Below, piece after piece: positions 5,689 through 13,578 of a stretch of DNA of 18,935 bases (positions are counted from its first letter, which is position 1; the number at the start of each line of letters is the position of its first letter). This DNA is from an uncultured Collinsella sp. (GTDB lineage: Bacteria > Actinomycetota > Coriobacteriia > Coriobacteriales > Coriobacteriaceae). Below the pieces are notes generated by a model. The model was not told the origin of the DNA. It saw only the letters and a list, made by a program, of their open reading frames with translations, and made no database searches. Where the stretch lies: contig UQSK01000035.1 of assembly GCA_900543605.1 (NCBI GenBank), forward strand, positions 1 through 18,935, written 5' to 3'. The position numbers and the translations under genes are program-made.

Positions 5689-7827
5689 GTGGAAGTGCTG
5701 GTTGTTGGCAATACCGCGTATGTCGATGACGACTTTTGTGCCAAGGCGTTTCCCGGTGACCATGTTCAGGTCGTGGCGGCCAACGAGGCGCGCCGCGACG
5801 GGTCGTCGCTCCATGCGTCTTGGAAAGAGCTGCTGCAGCACCTGGACCAGGCTTACGAATTCGACCGTGTGGTCTACCTCTCTACCTATCTCACGCCGCA
5901 TACCGAGGCCGTTGGCGACATCGAGCTGCTGCGCTCCGTCTTTCGAGCTTGCATGGGTCGCCAGATTCAGCTGCTGTTTGTGACTGGTCCCATTGGAGCG
6001 GACGGTGCGGTGGACGTTGCGGGGCAAAACGGCAAGGGCATCATTGCCCGTGCGGCCAACGACCTGTGCCGCTACTATGCGGTCCGCGACGGCATTCAGG
6101 CCAAGATCTTGCGCGTGCCGTATCTGTACACCGCCTCGCCCACGCTGGAAGACCCGATTTTGACCCCGCTGTTCGAGGCGTGCTCGCAAGGCTCTGCTGT
6201 CATGAGGGCTGGGGCGGACTCACCGCTCGGTGCCCTCTGCGCCGAGGAGCTGGCCGTTCTGGTGCGTCGCATCTTCGACAGCTGGGATGCCACATTCGAG
6301 GAACTCGAGGTTCCGGATAGCTTTGCCCACACCGTGGGAGACCTGGGCGAGGCGCTCAAGGGCTTGTTCCCGGGGCTCGACATTACCTACGACGGGGACG
6401 CCGTCGTCTCCATTGCTCCGAGCGATACCGTCCGCACGCGCTACGGGTGGTTCCAGCGCTATGACGTGCTGCGCGATCTTTCGACCATACACGCCCGCTG
6501 GGAGCAGACCCTCGCGGGCAAGCGCCATCCGCTGCGTGCCGCCATCGACCGCATGCGCGGGCGGACACTGCCCATCAAATGCCTGGAGACCGCGCTGGCC
6601 TGGGTGCTCTTTGAGGGCCTGGAGCTGGTGTTTTCGCAGTCTGCTCAGCTTAACGTGCTCGACTACCGCCTGCTGTACGTGGTACTGATCGGCACGCTGT
6701 ATGGGCTCGATTTTGGCCTGGTTGCGGCGCTGCTGGCGTCGGTGGGTTTGGCCGCGAGCTACTTTACTCAGTACGGTTATACCTTCCAGGGTCTCTTTTA
6801 CGAGCCGTCCAACTGGCTGCCGTTTATTGCGTACTTTGTGGTGGGTGCCGTGTGCGGCTATGTGCAGCTGCGCAACAGCGAAGCCATTAGGGCGGAGCGC
6901 GATCAAAACGAGCTCGTGCGTAATCGCAATACGTTCCTCACACAGCTTTACCACGACGCGATCGAGGACAAGCGCGCGTACAGGCGCCAGATTGTGGGTC
7001 GCCACGACAGCTTTGGCAAGATCTTTGCCGTGACGCAGGAGCTCGACGTACTCAACCCACGCGACATCTATCGCAAGTGCTGCGAGCTTCTGGGCGAGAT
7101 CCTCGAGAACGATTCGGTGGCGATCTACCATGTTTCGGGCGGGGCATTTGCACGCCTGGTGGCAGCAAGTCCCGCGATTGCCGAAAATGCCGCACGCTCG
7201 CTCACGCTTGAGCAGCTTGCACCTCTTTTGGGCGACGGGGGTCGTTCGAACCTGTGGGTGAACCGTGAGCTGACGCCGGGGTTTCCCATGTTTGGATACG
7301 CGATCGAGCGCGACGGGGCACCCGCCGTGTTGATCTTTGTGCGTAGTGCGGCCGAAAACCAAATGACTCTCTATTATCAAAACCTGTTCCGCATCTTGTG
7401 CGGGCTGGTCGAAAGCGCGCTGGGCCGTGCCTTTGACTATGAGGCGGTGGCGCAGGATAAACGCTGCGTTGACGGCACTTGCGTGCTCAAGCAGGCGGCC
7501 TTTGGCCAAGAGCTCGCGGCGGAGCAGGCGCTGGCAGATAGCAAGATGGGGAGTTTTTTGCTCCTGCGCGTGGTACCGGGCATGGAGCCTGTCGGCGAGC
7601 TGGTGGGCGCAATTGGGTCGGCAATCCGCGAGAGCGACGCGGCGGGCTTGGTCGACGGCAACGTGCTCTACCTGCTTATGCGCCAGGCAAAGGCGTGCGA
7701 TCTTCCCATTATCCGTAAGCGCCTGAGCGCAAAGCATATTGCGGTGGAGCCCGTCGACGGCGAGGGCATCGTGGCGCTGCTGCAGCGCATCGCTTACACC
7801 GGTGACGGTGAGGGGGGTGCCGCTTGA
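5689..7827 (+). CDS. pelD: PelD-like cyclic-di-GMP receptor fused to an SDR-like domain
   Basis: I prefer the GTG at 5689: GGGGAGGGGG (5671-5680) lies eight bases upstream, and the Rossmann strand EVLVVG starts at once. An ATG at 5644 in the same frame would add 15 residues. In 712-residue numbering, about 1-275 resemble an NAD-dependent epimerase/SDR fold (VVYLSTYLT, then RYYAVRDGIQAKILRVPYLY), but the glycine motif is replaced by GNTAYV, so catalysis is doubtful. Four membrane segments follow (about 298-392), then a charged helix, a GAF domain (about 440-575) and a degenerate GGDEF domain. R647-E-S-D650 matches the I-site, and five residues later the GGDEF position reads DGNVL. In Pseudomonas, PelD binds cyclic-di-GMP at such a site and activates Pel synthesis from the inner membrane. 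The stop overlaps the next start (TTGA). Confidence 0.85.
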   Translation: MEVLVVGNTAYVDDDFCAKAFPGDHVQVVAANEARRDGSSLHASWKELLQHLDQAYEFDRVVYLSTYLTPHTEAVGDIELLRSVFRACMGRQIQLLFVTGPIGADGAVDVAGQNGKGIIARAANDLCRYYAVRDGIQAKILRVPYLYTASPTLEDPILTPLFEACSQGSAVMRAGADSPLGALCAEELAVLVRRIFDSWDATFEELEVPDSFAHTVGDLGEALKGLFPGLDITYDGDAVVSIAPSDTVRTRYGWFQRYDVLRDLSTIHARWEQTLAGKRHPLRAAIDRMRGRTLPIKCLETALAWVLFEGLELVFSQSAQLNVLDYRLLYVVLIGTLYGLDFGLVAALLASVGLAASYFTQYGYTFQGLFYEPSNWLPFIAYFVVGAVCGYVQLRNSEAIRAERDQNELVRNRNTFLTQLYHDAIEDKRAYRRQIVGRHDSFGKIFAVTQELDVLNPRDIYRKCCELLGEILENDSVAIYHVSGGAFARLVAASPAIAENAARSLTLEQLAPLLGDGGRSNLWVNRELTPGFPMFGYAIERDGAPAVLIFVRSAAENQMTLYYQNLFRILCGLVESALGRAFDYEAVAQDKRCVDGTCVLKQAAFGQELAAEQALADSKMGSFLLLRVVPGMEPVGELVGAIGSAIRESDAAGLVDGNVLYLLMRQAKACDLPIIRKRLSAKHIAVEPVDGEGIVALLQRIAYTGDGEGGAA

Positions 7828-8729
7828 TCTCGCTTGTCGTTGCTGCCGTCTTGCTGCTGATTCATTCGCTGGTTTGCCTGATGCTGTGGACGCTCATGAA
7901 GCTGGGCCTGCTGCCGGTGCGCGGGCACATGCTGGCTGTAATAGTGCTGGTGCCGCTGTGGGGCCCGTTGCTGGTGGTTTTGCTATCGGTGCGCAGCGCG
8001 GTGCTTGGCGAGTGGCTGAAAGAGTCTGCGCTGGAGTCGCTGCGCTTCAACGACGACCTGCATCGTAGTATGTCGGTACCGAGCGGTGAGGACGATGCAG
8101 GCGTAGTGCCGCTCGAGGAGGCGCTTATCGTCAACGACCCGGCATACCGGCGCCGCCTAATGCTCTCCATGCTCACCGAGGAGCCCGACGCGTACCTGGC
8201 GCAGCTGCAGGCGGCTAAGCTTAACGACGACGTTGAGGTGGCGCACTATGCCGCGACGGCGGTGGCGCAGATCTCCAAGGAGTCCGACCTTAAACTGCAG
8301 CAGCTGGAGCGTGCCTTTAAGACGGACCCGAGCGCGCAAAACCTCAACGAATACTGTGATTTTCTTGGTGAATACTTGGGCTCGGGCTTGGCTGAGGGGC
8401 GCGTTGCTCAGATTCAGCGCCAACAGTACGCGCGCCTGCTTGCGCGTCGCTGCGAGCGCGAGGATACCCTTGAGCTGCGCATTCGATACGCGACGGCGCT
8501 GGCCGATGTCGGACAGATCGACGAGGCGCAGGCCGTGACCGACCAGCTGGTACTCGACGTGCCCGAGGAGCAGGAGGTTTGGATGCTTTGCCTGCGCCTG
8601 GCCGTGATGCGCCGCGACGGTGACGAGGTCCACTGTGTGATCGATGCGATTGACAAGCAACATGTGTATTTGAGCGCCGACAACCGCGAAAAGTTGGCGT
8701 TTTGGCGCGATGGGGAGGAAGCCCGATGA
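7824..8729 (+). CDS. pelE: PelE-like membrane protein with TPR-like helices
   Basis: A 301-residue protein starting at TTG 7824, inside the pelD stop, with GAGGGGGGTG just upstream. Two membrane segments (about 3-20 and 38-58, rich in V and L) are followed by a cytoplasmic all-helical region. The C-terminal part shows TPR-like pairs such as LELRIRYATALADVGQIDEA near 214-235. PelE is known as a two-TM, TPR-bearing partner of PelD in the synthase complex. Sequence conservation in this family is poor, so the call rests on topology, size and position between pelD and the deacetylase-like gene. The gene overlaps both neighbours by four bases, which implies tightly coupled translation. Confidence 0.75.
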   Translation: MISLVVAAVLLLIHSLVCLMLWTLMKLGLLPVRGHMLAVIVLVPLWGPLLVVLLSVRSAVLGEWLKESALESLRFNDDLHRSMSVPSGEDDAGVVPLEEALIVNDPAYRRRLMLSMLTEEPDAYLAQLQAAKLNDDVEVAHYAATAVAQISKESDLKLQQLERAFKTDPSAQNLNEYCDFLGEYLGSGLAEGRVAQIQRQQYARLLARRCEREDTLELRIRYATALADVGQIDEAQAVTDQLVLDVPEEQEVWMLCLRLAVMRRDGDEVHCVIDAIDKQHVYLSADNREKLAFWRDGEEAR

Positions 8730-10606
8730 GCGTGGCGCAACATATCCGAGACCGTGTGGGCCGCTTTCGTTGGATGGGACTCCTCGTGGTGTGGGCGGTC
8801 TTTATTGCCATGGCCGCCGTGCTGCTGGTGGAGCGTGCCGGCGTGCAGTACAGTGCGGGCCAGCATAGGCTGGGGATGCTTGCCGCCAACGACGCGGTGC
8901 CGGCCTCCTCGGCAATCTTTGGCCAAAAGCCCACGTGCCTGGTCATTACAGACTCGGACCAAGATGGCGTCGACGACGTCAAAGACCAGTTCGACCAGAT
9001 TTTGCTGGACATGAAGATCGCCCATCGCGACGTGGATCTTGCCCTGGATGGTGCGGATGCCATTCCCTCGCTGACCTCCTTCGATCGCGTGATTTTGCTC
9101 ATGCCGTAGCTCGATGGGCTCGGTACGCACCTGAGCGACATTATGAGTTGGGTGAGTGCCGGCGGTTCGCTTATGCTCGCCATGCCGCCGGATAACTCGA
9201 GCTATCTGCAAGTGATTGCCTCCAAGCTTGGCATTGAATCGGCCGGATATGACTATGTAAAAGCCGAAAGCATTGTGCCGAGTGAGGACTTTATGCTGGG
9301 CGGGGGAGAGCGCTACGAGCTCTCGGACCCCTTTGATTCGTCGCTTTCAGTATCGCTGCGCGAGACGGCGCGTGAGTGGGCTAAGACTGGCGATGCGGGC
9401 GCCCCGCTCATTTGGTCTAATGACTGCGGTAGCGGGCGCACCGTGGTGTGCAATATCGGTATCTACGACAAGGTCATGCGCGGCTTTTTCGCCGCGGCGA
9501 TCAGTCTGCTGGGCGATGCTACGGCCTATCCGGTCATCAACAGCGCCGTGTTCTATTTGGACGACTTTCCTAGCCCCGTGCCCTCGGGCGATGGTACTTA
9601 TATCAAGCGTGACTACGGCCTTTCCATTGCGGATTTTTACACCAAGGTCTGGTGGCCCGATCTGCAAAAGCTCGCGCAAAAATATGGCATTCGCTATACC
9701 GGCGTGATGATCGAAAACTACGAGGACGCGGTCAACCAGACCGAGCCCGCGCGCCAACCCGATACCACGCAGTTTCGATATTTTGGCGGCATGCTGCTGC
9801 AGATGGGCGGCGAGCTGGGCTTTCACGGCTACAACCATCAGCCGCTCGCGCTCTGGGACACCGACTACGGCACGCTGTACGTCTACAAGACCTGGAAGAA
9901 CAAAGAGACGCTCGTCGCTTCGCTCAACGAACTTATCGCGTTTCAGGACGAGGTTCTGCCCAACGCTCATGGCTCGGTTTACGTACCGCCGTCGAATATC
10001 CTTTCGGCCCGAGCGCGCAAGCTCATCGGCACCGACGTTCCGCGCATTAAGACCATCGCCAGCACGTATTTTGAGGATGGCACCGACCTGCCCTACGTGC
10101 AGGAGTTTGGCGTGGCGAGCGACGGTATTGTGGAGCAGCCACGTATTGTCTCGGGCGGCATGGTCGACGATTCCTATATGCGCCTGGCAGCCGTGTCCGA
10201 GCTCAACATGCACTACGTGAGCACGCATTTTATGCACCCGGACGACTTGCTCGATCCCGATCGTGGTGCCAAGGAGGGCTGGGAGGTCTACAAGGGCGGC
10301 CTGGTCGACTACCTGGAGTGGCTTACCAAATCCGCGCCCGACCTGCGGCACCAGACGGCGTCGGAGTGCTCCGGTGCCATCCAGCGCTTTTCGTCCGTGA
10401 CGGTGAGCGTGGATACCAGCGCGGATGCCTGGACGCTCAGCCTGGGCAATTTCCACGACGAGGCGTGGCTCATGTTCCGCGCCAATAATGGCGAGCCGGG
10501 TGCGGTGACGGGTGGCGAACTGACGCACCTTACGGGCAATCTGTATCTGCTCAAGGCAAATGATAAGACCGTGACGATCGAGCGCAAGGAGGGTGGCGAT
10601 AAATGA
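8726..10606 (+). pseudogene. DUF2194/PelA-deacetylase-like gene interrupted by an in-frame amber codon
   Basis: ATG 8726 overlaps the pelE stop (ATGA) and has a strong GGGGAGGAA six bases upstream. The frame runs 127 codons to TAG at 9107-9109, then stays open without frameshift to 10606; read through, the protein would have 626 residues. An N-terminal anchor (about 17-38) precedes an extracytoplasmic region. The deacetylase-like domain carries D279-D280 (FYLDDFPSP), H367 and H371 (FHGYNHQ), and H501/H504 (THFMHPDD), which look like metal and catalytic residues of a polysaccharide deacetylase fold. Gram-positive Pel operons carry such a deacetylase at this place. All key residues lie after the stop, so the short product is inactive. 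A restart at ATG 9143 lacks a ribosome binding site. A CAG-to-TAG change is the simplest origin; a sequencing error is possible. Confidence 0.85.
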
Positions 10607-12030
10607 GAATCTGCTTGGTACTCGAGGGTTGCTACCCCTATGTGCACGGCGGCGTATCTACCTGGATGCATGGCTACATTACGGCCATGCCCGAGCACGA
10701 GTTTGTGCTGTGGGTGATCGGCGCGCATGCTGCCGACCGTGGCAAGTTTGTCTACGAGCTGCCCGGCAACGTGGTCGAGGTGCACGAGGTGTTCCTGGAC
10801 GATGCCCTGCGGCTTTCGGGTGAGCAACATGAAGCCAGTTTTAACGACCGTGAGCGCGAGGCGTTACGCCGTCTGGTGTCGCTCTCCAATCCGGACTGGG
10901 ACGTGTTATTCGATATCTTCTACCGCCGTCGCGTGCATCCGCTCTCGTTTTTGCAGAGCCGCACGTTTATGGATATCTTTCGCGACGTGTGCCTGGCCGA
11001 GTATCCCTACACGCCCTTTGCCGATGCATTCCACACCATGCGCTCCATGTTGCTGCCCGTGCTCTACCTGTTGGGCAGCGAGGTGCCGGTGGCCGATGTG
11101 TACCATGCCATCTCGACCGGCTACGGTGGTCTGCTCGCCTGCCTGGGCTCAAGCGTTCACCATGCGCCGGTGCTGTTGACCGAGCATGGCATCTACACCC
11201 GCGAGCGCGAGGAAGAGATCATTCGCGCCGATTGGGTGGTGCCGTCGTTCAAGGACCGCTGGATCCGCTTTTTCTACCTGCTTTCGGAGGAAATCTACCG
11301 CCGCGCCTTCCGCGTGACGAGTTTGTTCCATAACGCCCGCAAGACGCAGGTCTATATGGGCTGCGATGCGGACAAATGCCTGGTTATCCCCAACGGCATC
11401 CAGTTCGACCGCTTTAAGGATATTCCCTTAAAGCCCGATGACGGCTGGGTGGACATTGGCGCGGTGGTGCGCTTGGCGCCCATCAAGGACGTCAAGACAA
11501 TGATTTATGCCTTCTTTGAGCTGCACGAGCGCCTGCCCAAGGTGCGCCTGCACATTATGGGCGGCGTGGACGACGAGGAGTACGGCGCCGAGTGCCACGC
11601 GCTGGTCGATACCCTAGGCGTGCGCGACCTGATCTTTACCGGCCGCGTCAACGTGGTCGAGTACATGGAAAAGCTCGACTTTACCATTTTGACGAGCATC
11701 TCCGAGGGCCAGCCGCTCAGCGTGCTGGAGTCGCTTGCAGCGCGCCGTCCCTGCGTGACGACCGAGGTGGGCTGCTGCCGCGAGTTGCTCGAAGGCGCCC
11801 CGGGCGACGACTTTGGCGTGGCGGGTTTTGTGACGCCGCCCATGTATCGCAAGGGCTTGGCCGATGCCATGGAGCGCATGTGCGTGAGCCGCGCCCGTCG
11901 CATTGAGATGGGGGAGCGCGGGCAGCGTCGCGTTGCCACGTACTTTTTGCACGAGCAGATGCTCGCCAACTATCGCGCGCTGTACGACGAGACGGCGTGT
12001 GCGTTTAACCTGCCCAGAGAGGGGGAGTAG
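10603..12030 (+). CDS. pelF: PelF glycosyltransferase (GT4)
   Basis: A 475-residue cytoplasmic GT-B glycosyltransferase. PelF of Pseudomonas uses UDP-GlcNAc to polymerise the Pel chain. The N-terminus reads LEGCYPYVHGGVSTW, the PelF hallmark. LLTEHGIYTRERE (H195) and IPNGI (264-266) follow, and the GT4 EX7E motif is present as E368 and E376 in SEGQPLSVLESLA. The length is close to the usual 480-510. ATG 10603 overlaps the preceding stop (ATGA), and AAGGAGGG lies about seven bases upstream. Because each gene here overlaps the next, the amber codon in the preceding gene could also reduce PelF output through polarity. Confidence 0.95.
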   Translation: MRICLVLEGCYPYVHGGVSTWMHGYITAMPEHEFVLWVIGAHAADRGKFVYELPGNVVEVHEVFLDDALRLSGEQHEASFNDREREALRRLVSLSNPDWDVLFDIFYRRRVHPLSFLQSRTFMDIFRDVCLAEYPYTPFADAFHTMRSMLLPVLYLLGSEVPVADVYHAISTGYGGLLACLGSSVHHAPVLLTEHGIYTREREEEIIRADWVVPSFKDRWIRFFYLLSEEIYRRAFRVTSLFHNARKTQVYMGCDADKCLVIPNGIQFDRFKDIPLKPDDGWVDIGAVVRLAPIKDVKTMIYAFFELHERLPKVRLHIMGGVDDEEYGAECHALVDTLGVRDLIFTGRVNVVEYMEKLDFTILTSISEGQPLSVLESLAARRPCVTTEVGCCRELLEGAPGDDFGVAGFVTPPMYRKGLADAMERMCVSRARRIEMGERGQRRVATYFLHEQMLANYRALYDETACAFNLPREGE

Positions 12031-12033
12031 CCG

Positions 12034-13578
12034 GTGGCCGGAATTGGTTTTGAGCTCAAGCGCCTGTTTAGGCGCAAGGGCCTGTTTGCCACGATGCGCG
12101 CTTACGGCTACGCCGGCATTGTGTGCACGGGTCCCATGCTGTTGGGCGTGCTGCTCCAGGTGGGTATCTTGGTGCTGTGCGGTCTGTGGGGCGTGGGCCG
12201 TGCCAACCAGGACCTGCTGGTGTGCATGGTGACCTACACACTGCTGGCCTCGCTTACGCTCACGAGCTTTTTCTCCATGCCGGTCACGCGCTTTTTGGCC
12301 GACATGCTTTTTGCCGAGCGCGAGGATGAGATTCTGCCTTCGTTTTGGGGCTCCAACGCCATCATGCTCGTTGCGGGCACGGTGCTCTACGGCGTCTTTT
12401 TGCTGTTCTCGGGCGCCACGCTGCTGCAGGGGCTGCTGTGCCTGTGGCTGTTCAACATTATGATCGTCAACTGGAACGGCATGAGTTACCTCACGGCCAT
12501 CAAGGATTACCGCGGCATCCTGTGCAGCTTTGCGGCCGCCGTTGGCGTGGCGTGCCTGTGCGCCCTGGCCGCGCTGGCGCTGGGACTGCCGCCGGTCGAG
12601 GGCCTGTTGGCGTCAATTGCTCTGGGCTACGGCGTCATGCTCGCTTGGGACGTGGTACTGCTGTACCGGTATTTTCCTCAGAGCGACCGCAGCCCCTGGC
12701 CCTTTTTGCAGTGGCTCGATCAGTTTATGCCGCTGGCGCTCACGGGTCAGTTAACCAATCTGGGACTCTTTGCGCACCTGGTGATTATTTGGGCTGGTCC
12801 CATTGGCGTGCAGGTAAAGGGCTTGTTTTATGGTGCGCCCTACTACGATGTGCCGGCGCTCATCGCGTTTTTGACGATCCTGGTCACGACCGTCAACTTT
12901 GTGGTCTCGGTCGAGGTCAACTTCTATCCGCGCTACCGCGATTACTACAGCCTGTTCAATGACGGCGGCGTGGTAGGCGACATTGTGGTGGCCGAGGAGG
13001 AGATGCTCTCCACGCTTAACAGCGAACTGCGCTTTTGTGCGCTCAAGCAGCTGTTTGTGACCGCGGCGGTCATTTCGCTCGAGACCACGGTGCTGTCGGC
13101 CCTACCGTTGGGCTTTAACAACCTTATGCACGGGTATTTTCGCACGCTGTGCGTGGGCTATGGCCTGTATGCCGTGGGCAATACGGTGATGCTCATCTTG
13201 CTGTACTTTACCGACTACAAGGGAGCCGTGCTGGCTTCGGGCCTGTTTGCCGGTGTGGCCGGGCTGGCGACCGCCGTGTCGTTGCTTTTGCCGCAGCAGT
13301 TTTACGGCTTTGGCTTTTTGTTGGGTGCGGCGGTGTTTTTTATCGTGGCGCTGCTGCGGCTCGATACCTATACCGCTAACTTGCCGTATCGTATCCTGAG
13401 CCAGCAGCCCATTGTGGCGACCGACAAAACGGGCTGGTTTACCGAACTTGGCCGGGTGCTCGACCGTGTTGAGCAATGCTACGAGGACAAGCGCGCGGGC
13501 GGTGAGCCGCGCAGTGCGTTTGAACGTATGGTGGTTCGCCTGTACCAAAAACATTGGGGAGGTTCTGATGATCGATAA
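12034..13578 (+). CDS. pelG: PelG polysaccharide exporter (MOP/Wzx-like)
   Basis: A 514-residue polytopic membrane protein with about 12 hydrophobic segments, starting MAGIGFELKRLFRRKGL, the characteristic PelG N-terminus. PelG belongs to the multidrug/oligosaccharide/polysaccharide flippase superfamily and is thought to move the polymer made by PelF across the membrane. The start is GTG 12034, three bases after the pelF stop, with AGAGAGGGGGAG upstream. After the last membrane segment there is a cytoplasmic tail of about 60 residues. The end overlaps the CotH-family gene by 11 bases. Confidence 0.93.
   Translation: MAGIGFELKRLFRRKGLFATMRAYGYAGIVCTGPMLLGVLLQVGILVLCGLWGVGRANQDLLVCMVTYTLLASLTLTSFFSMPVTRFLADMLFAEREDEILPSFWGSNAIMLVAGTVLYGVFLLFSGATLLQGLLCLWLFNIMIVNWNGMSYLTAIKDYRGILCSFAAAVGVACLCALAALALGLPPVEGLLASIALGYGVMLAWDVVLLYRYFPQSDRSPWPFLQWLDQFMPLALTGQLTNLGLFAHLVIIWAGPIGVQVKGLFYGAPYYDVPALIAFLTILVTTVNFVVSVEVNFYPRYRDYYSLFNDGGVVGDIVVAEEEMLSTLNSELRFCALKQLFVTAAVISLETTVLSALPLGFNNLMHGYFRTLCVGYGLYAVGNTVMLILLYFTDYKGAVLASGLFAGVAGLATAVSLLLPQQFYGFGFLLGAAVFFIVALLRLDTYTANLPYRILSQQPIVATDKTGWFTELGRVLDRVEQCYEDKRAGGEPRSAFERMVVRLYQKHWGGSDDR

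Noticed and set aside
4349..5983. 544-residue open frame on the plus strand spanning the IS end
   Set aside because: It is an Arg/Gly/Ala-rich frame-shifted shadow of the transposase that runs across the IS end, the target duplication and into pelD; the transposase frame has the catalytic motifs.
6220..7737. 505-residue minus-strand frame opposite pelD
   Set aside because: Antisense shadow with no recognisable domain; the plus-strand frame carries membrane segments, GAF and the I-site, and fits the operon.
9143..10606. A separate 487-residue gene starting at ATG 9143
   Set aside because: It is in the same frame as the upstream segment, has no ribosome binding site and starts inside a conserved domain; a nonsense-split single gene is simpler.
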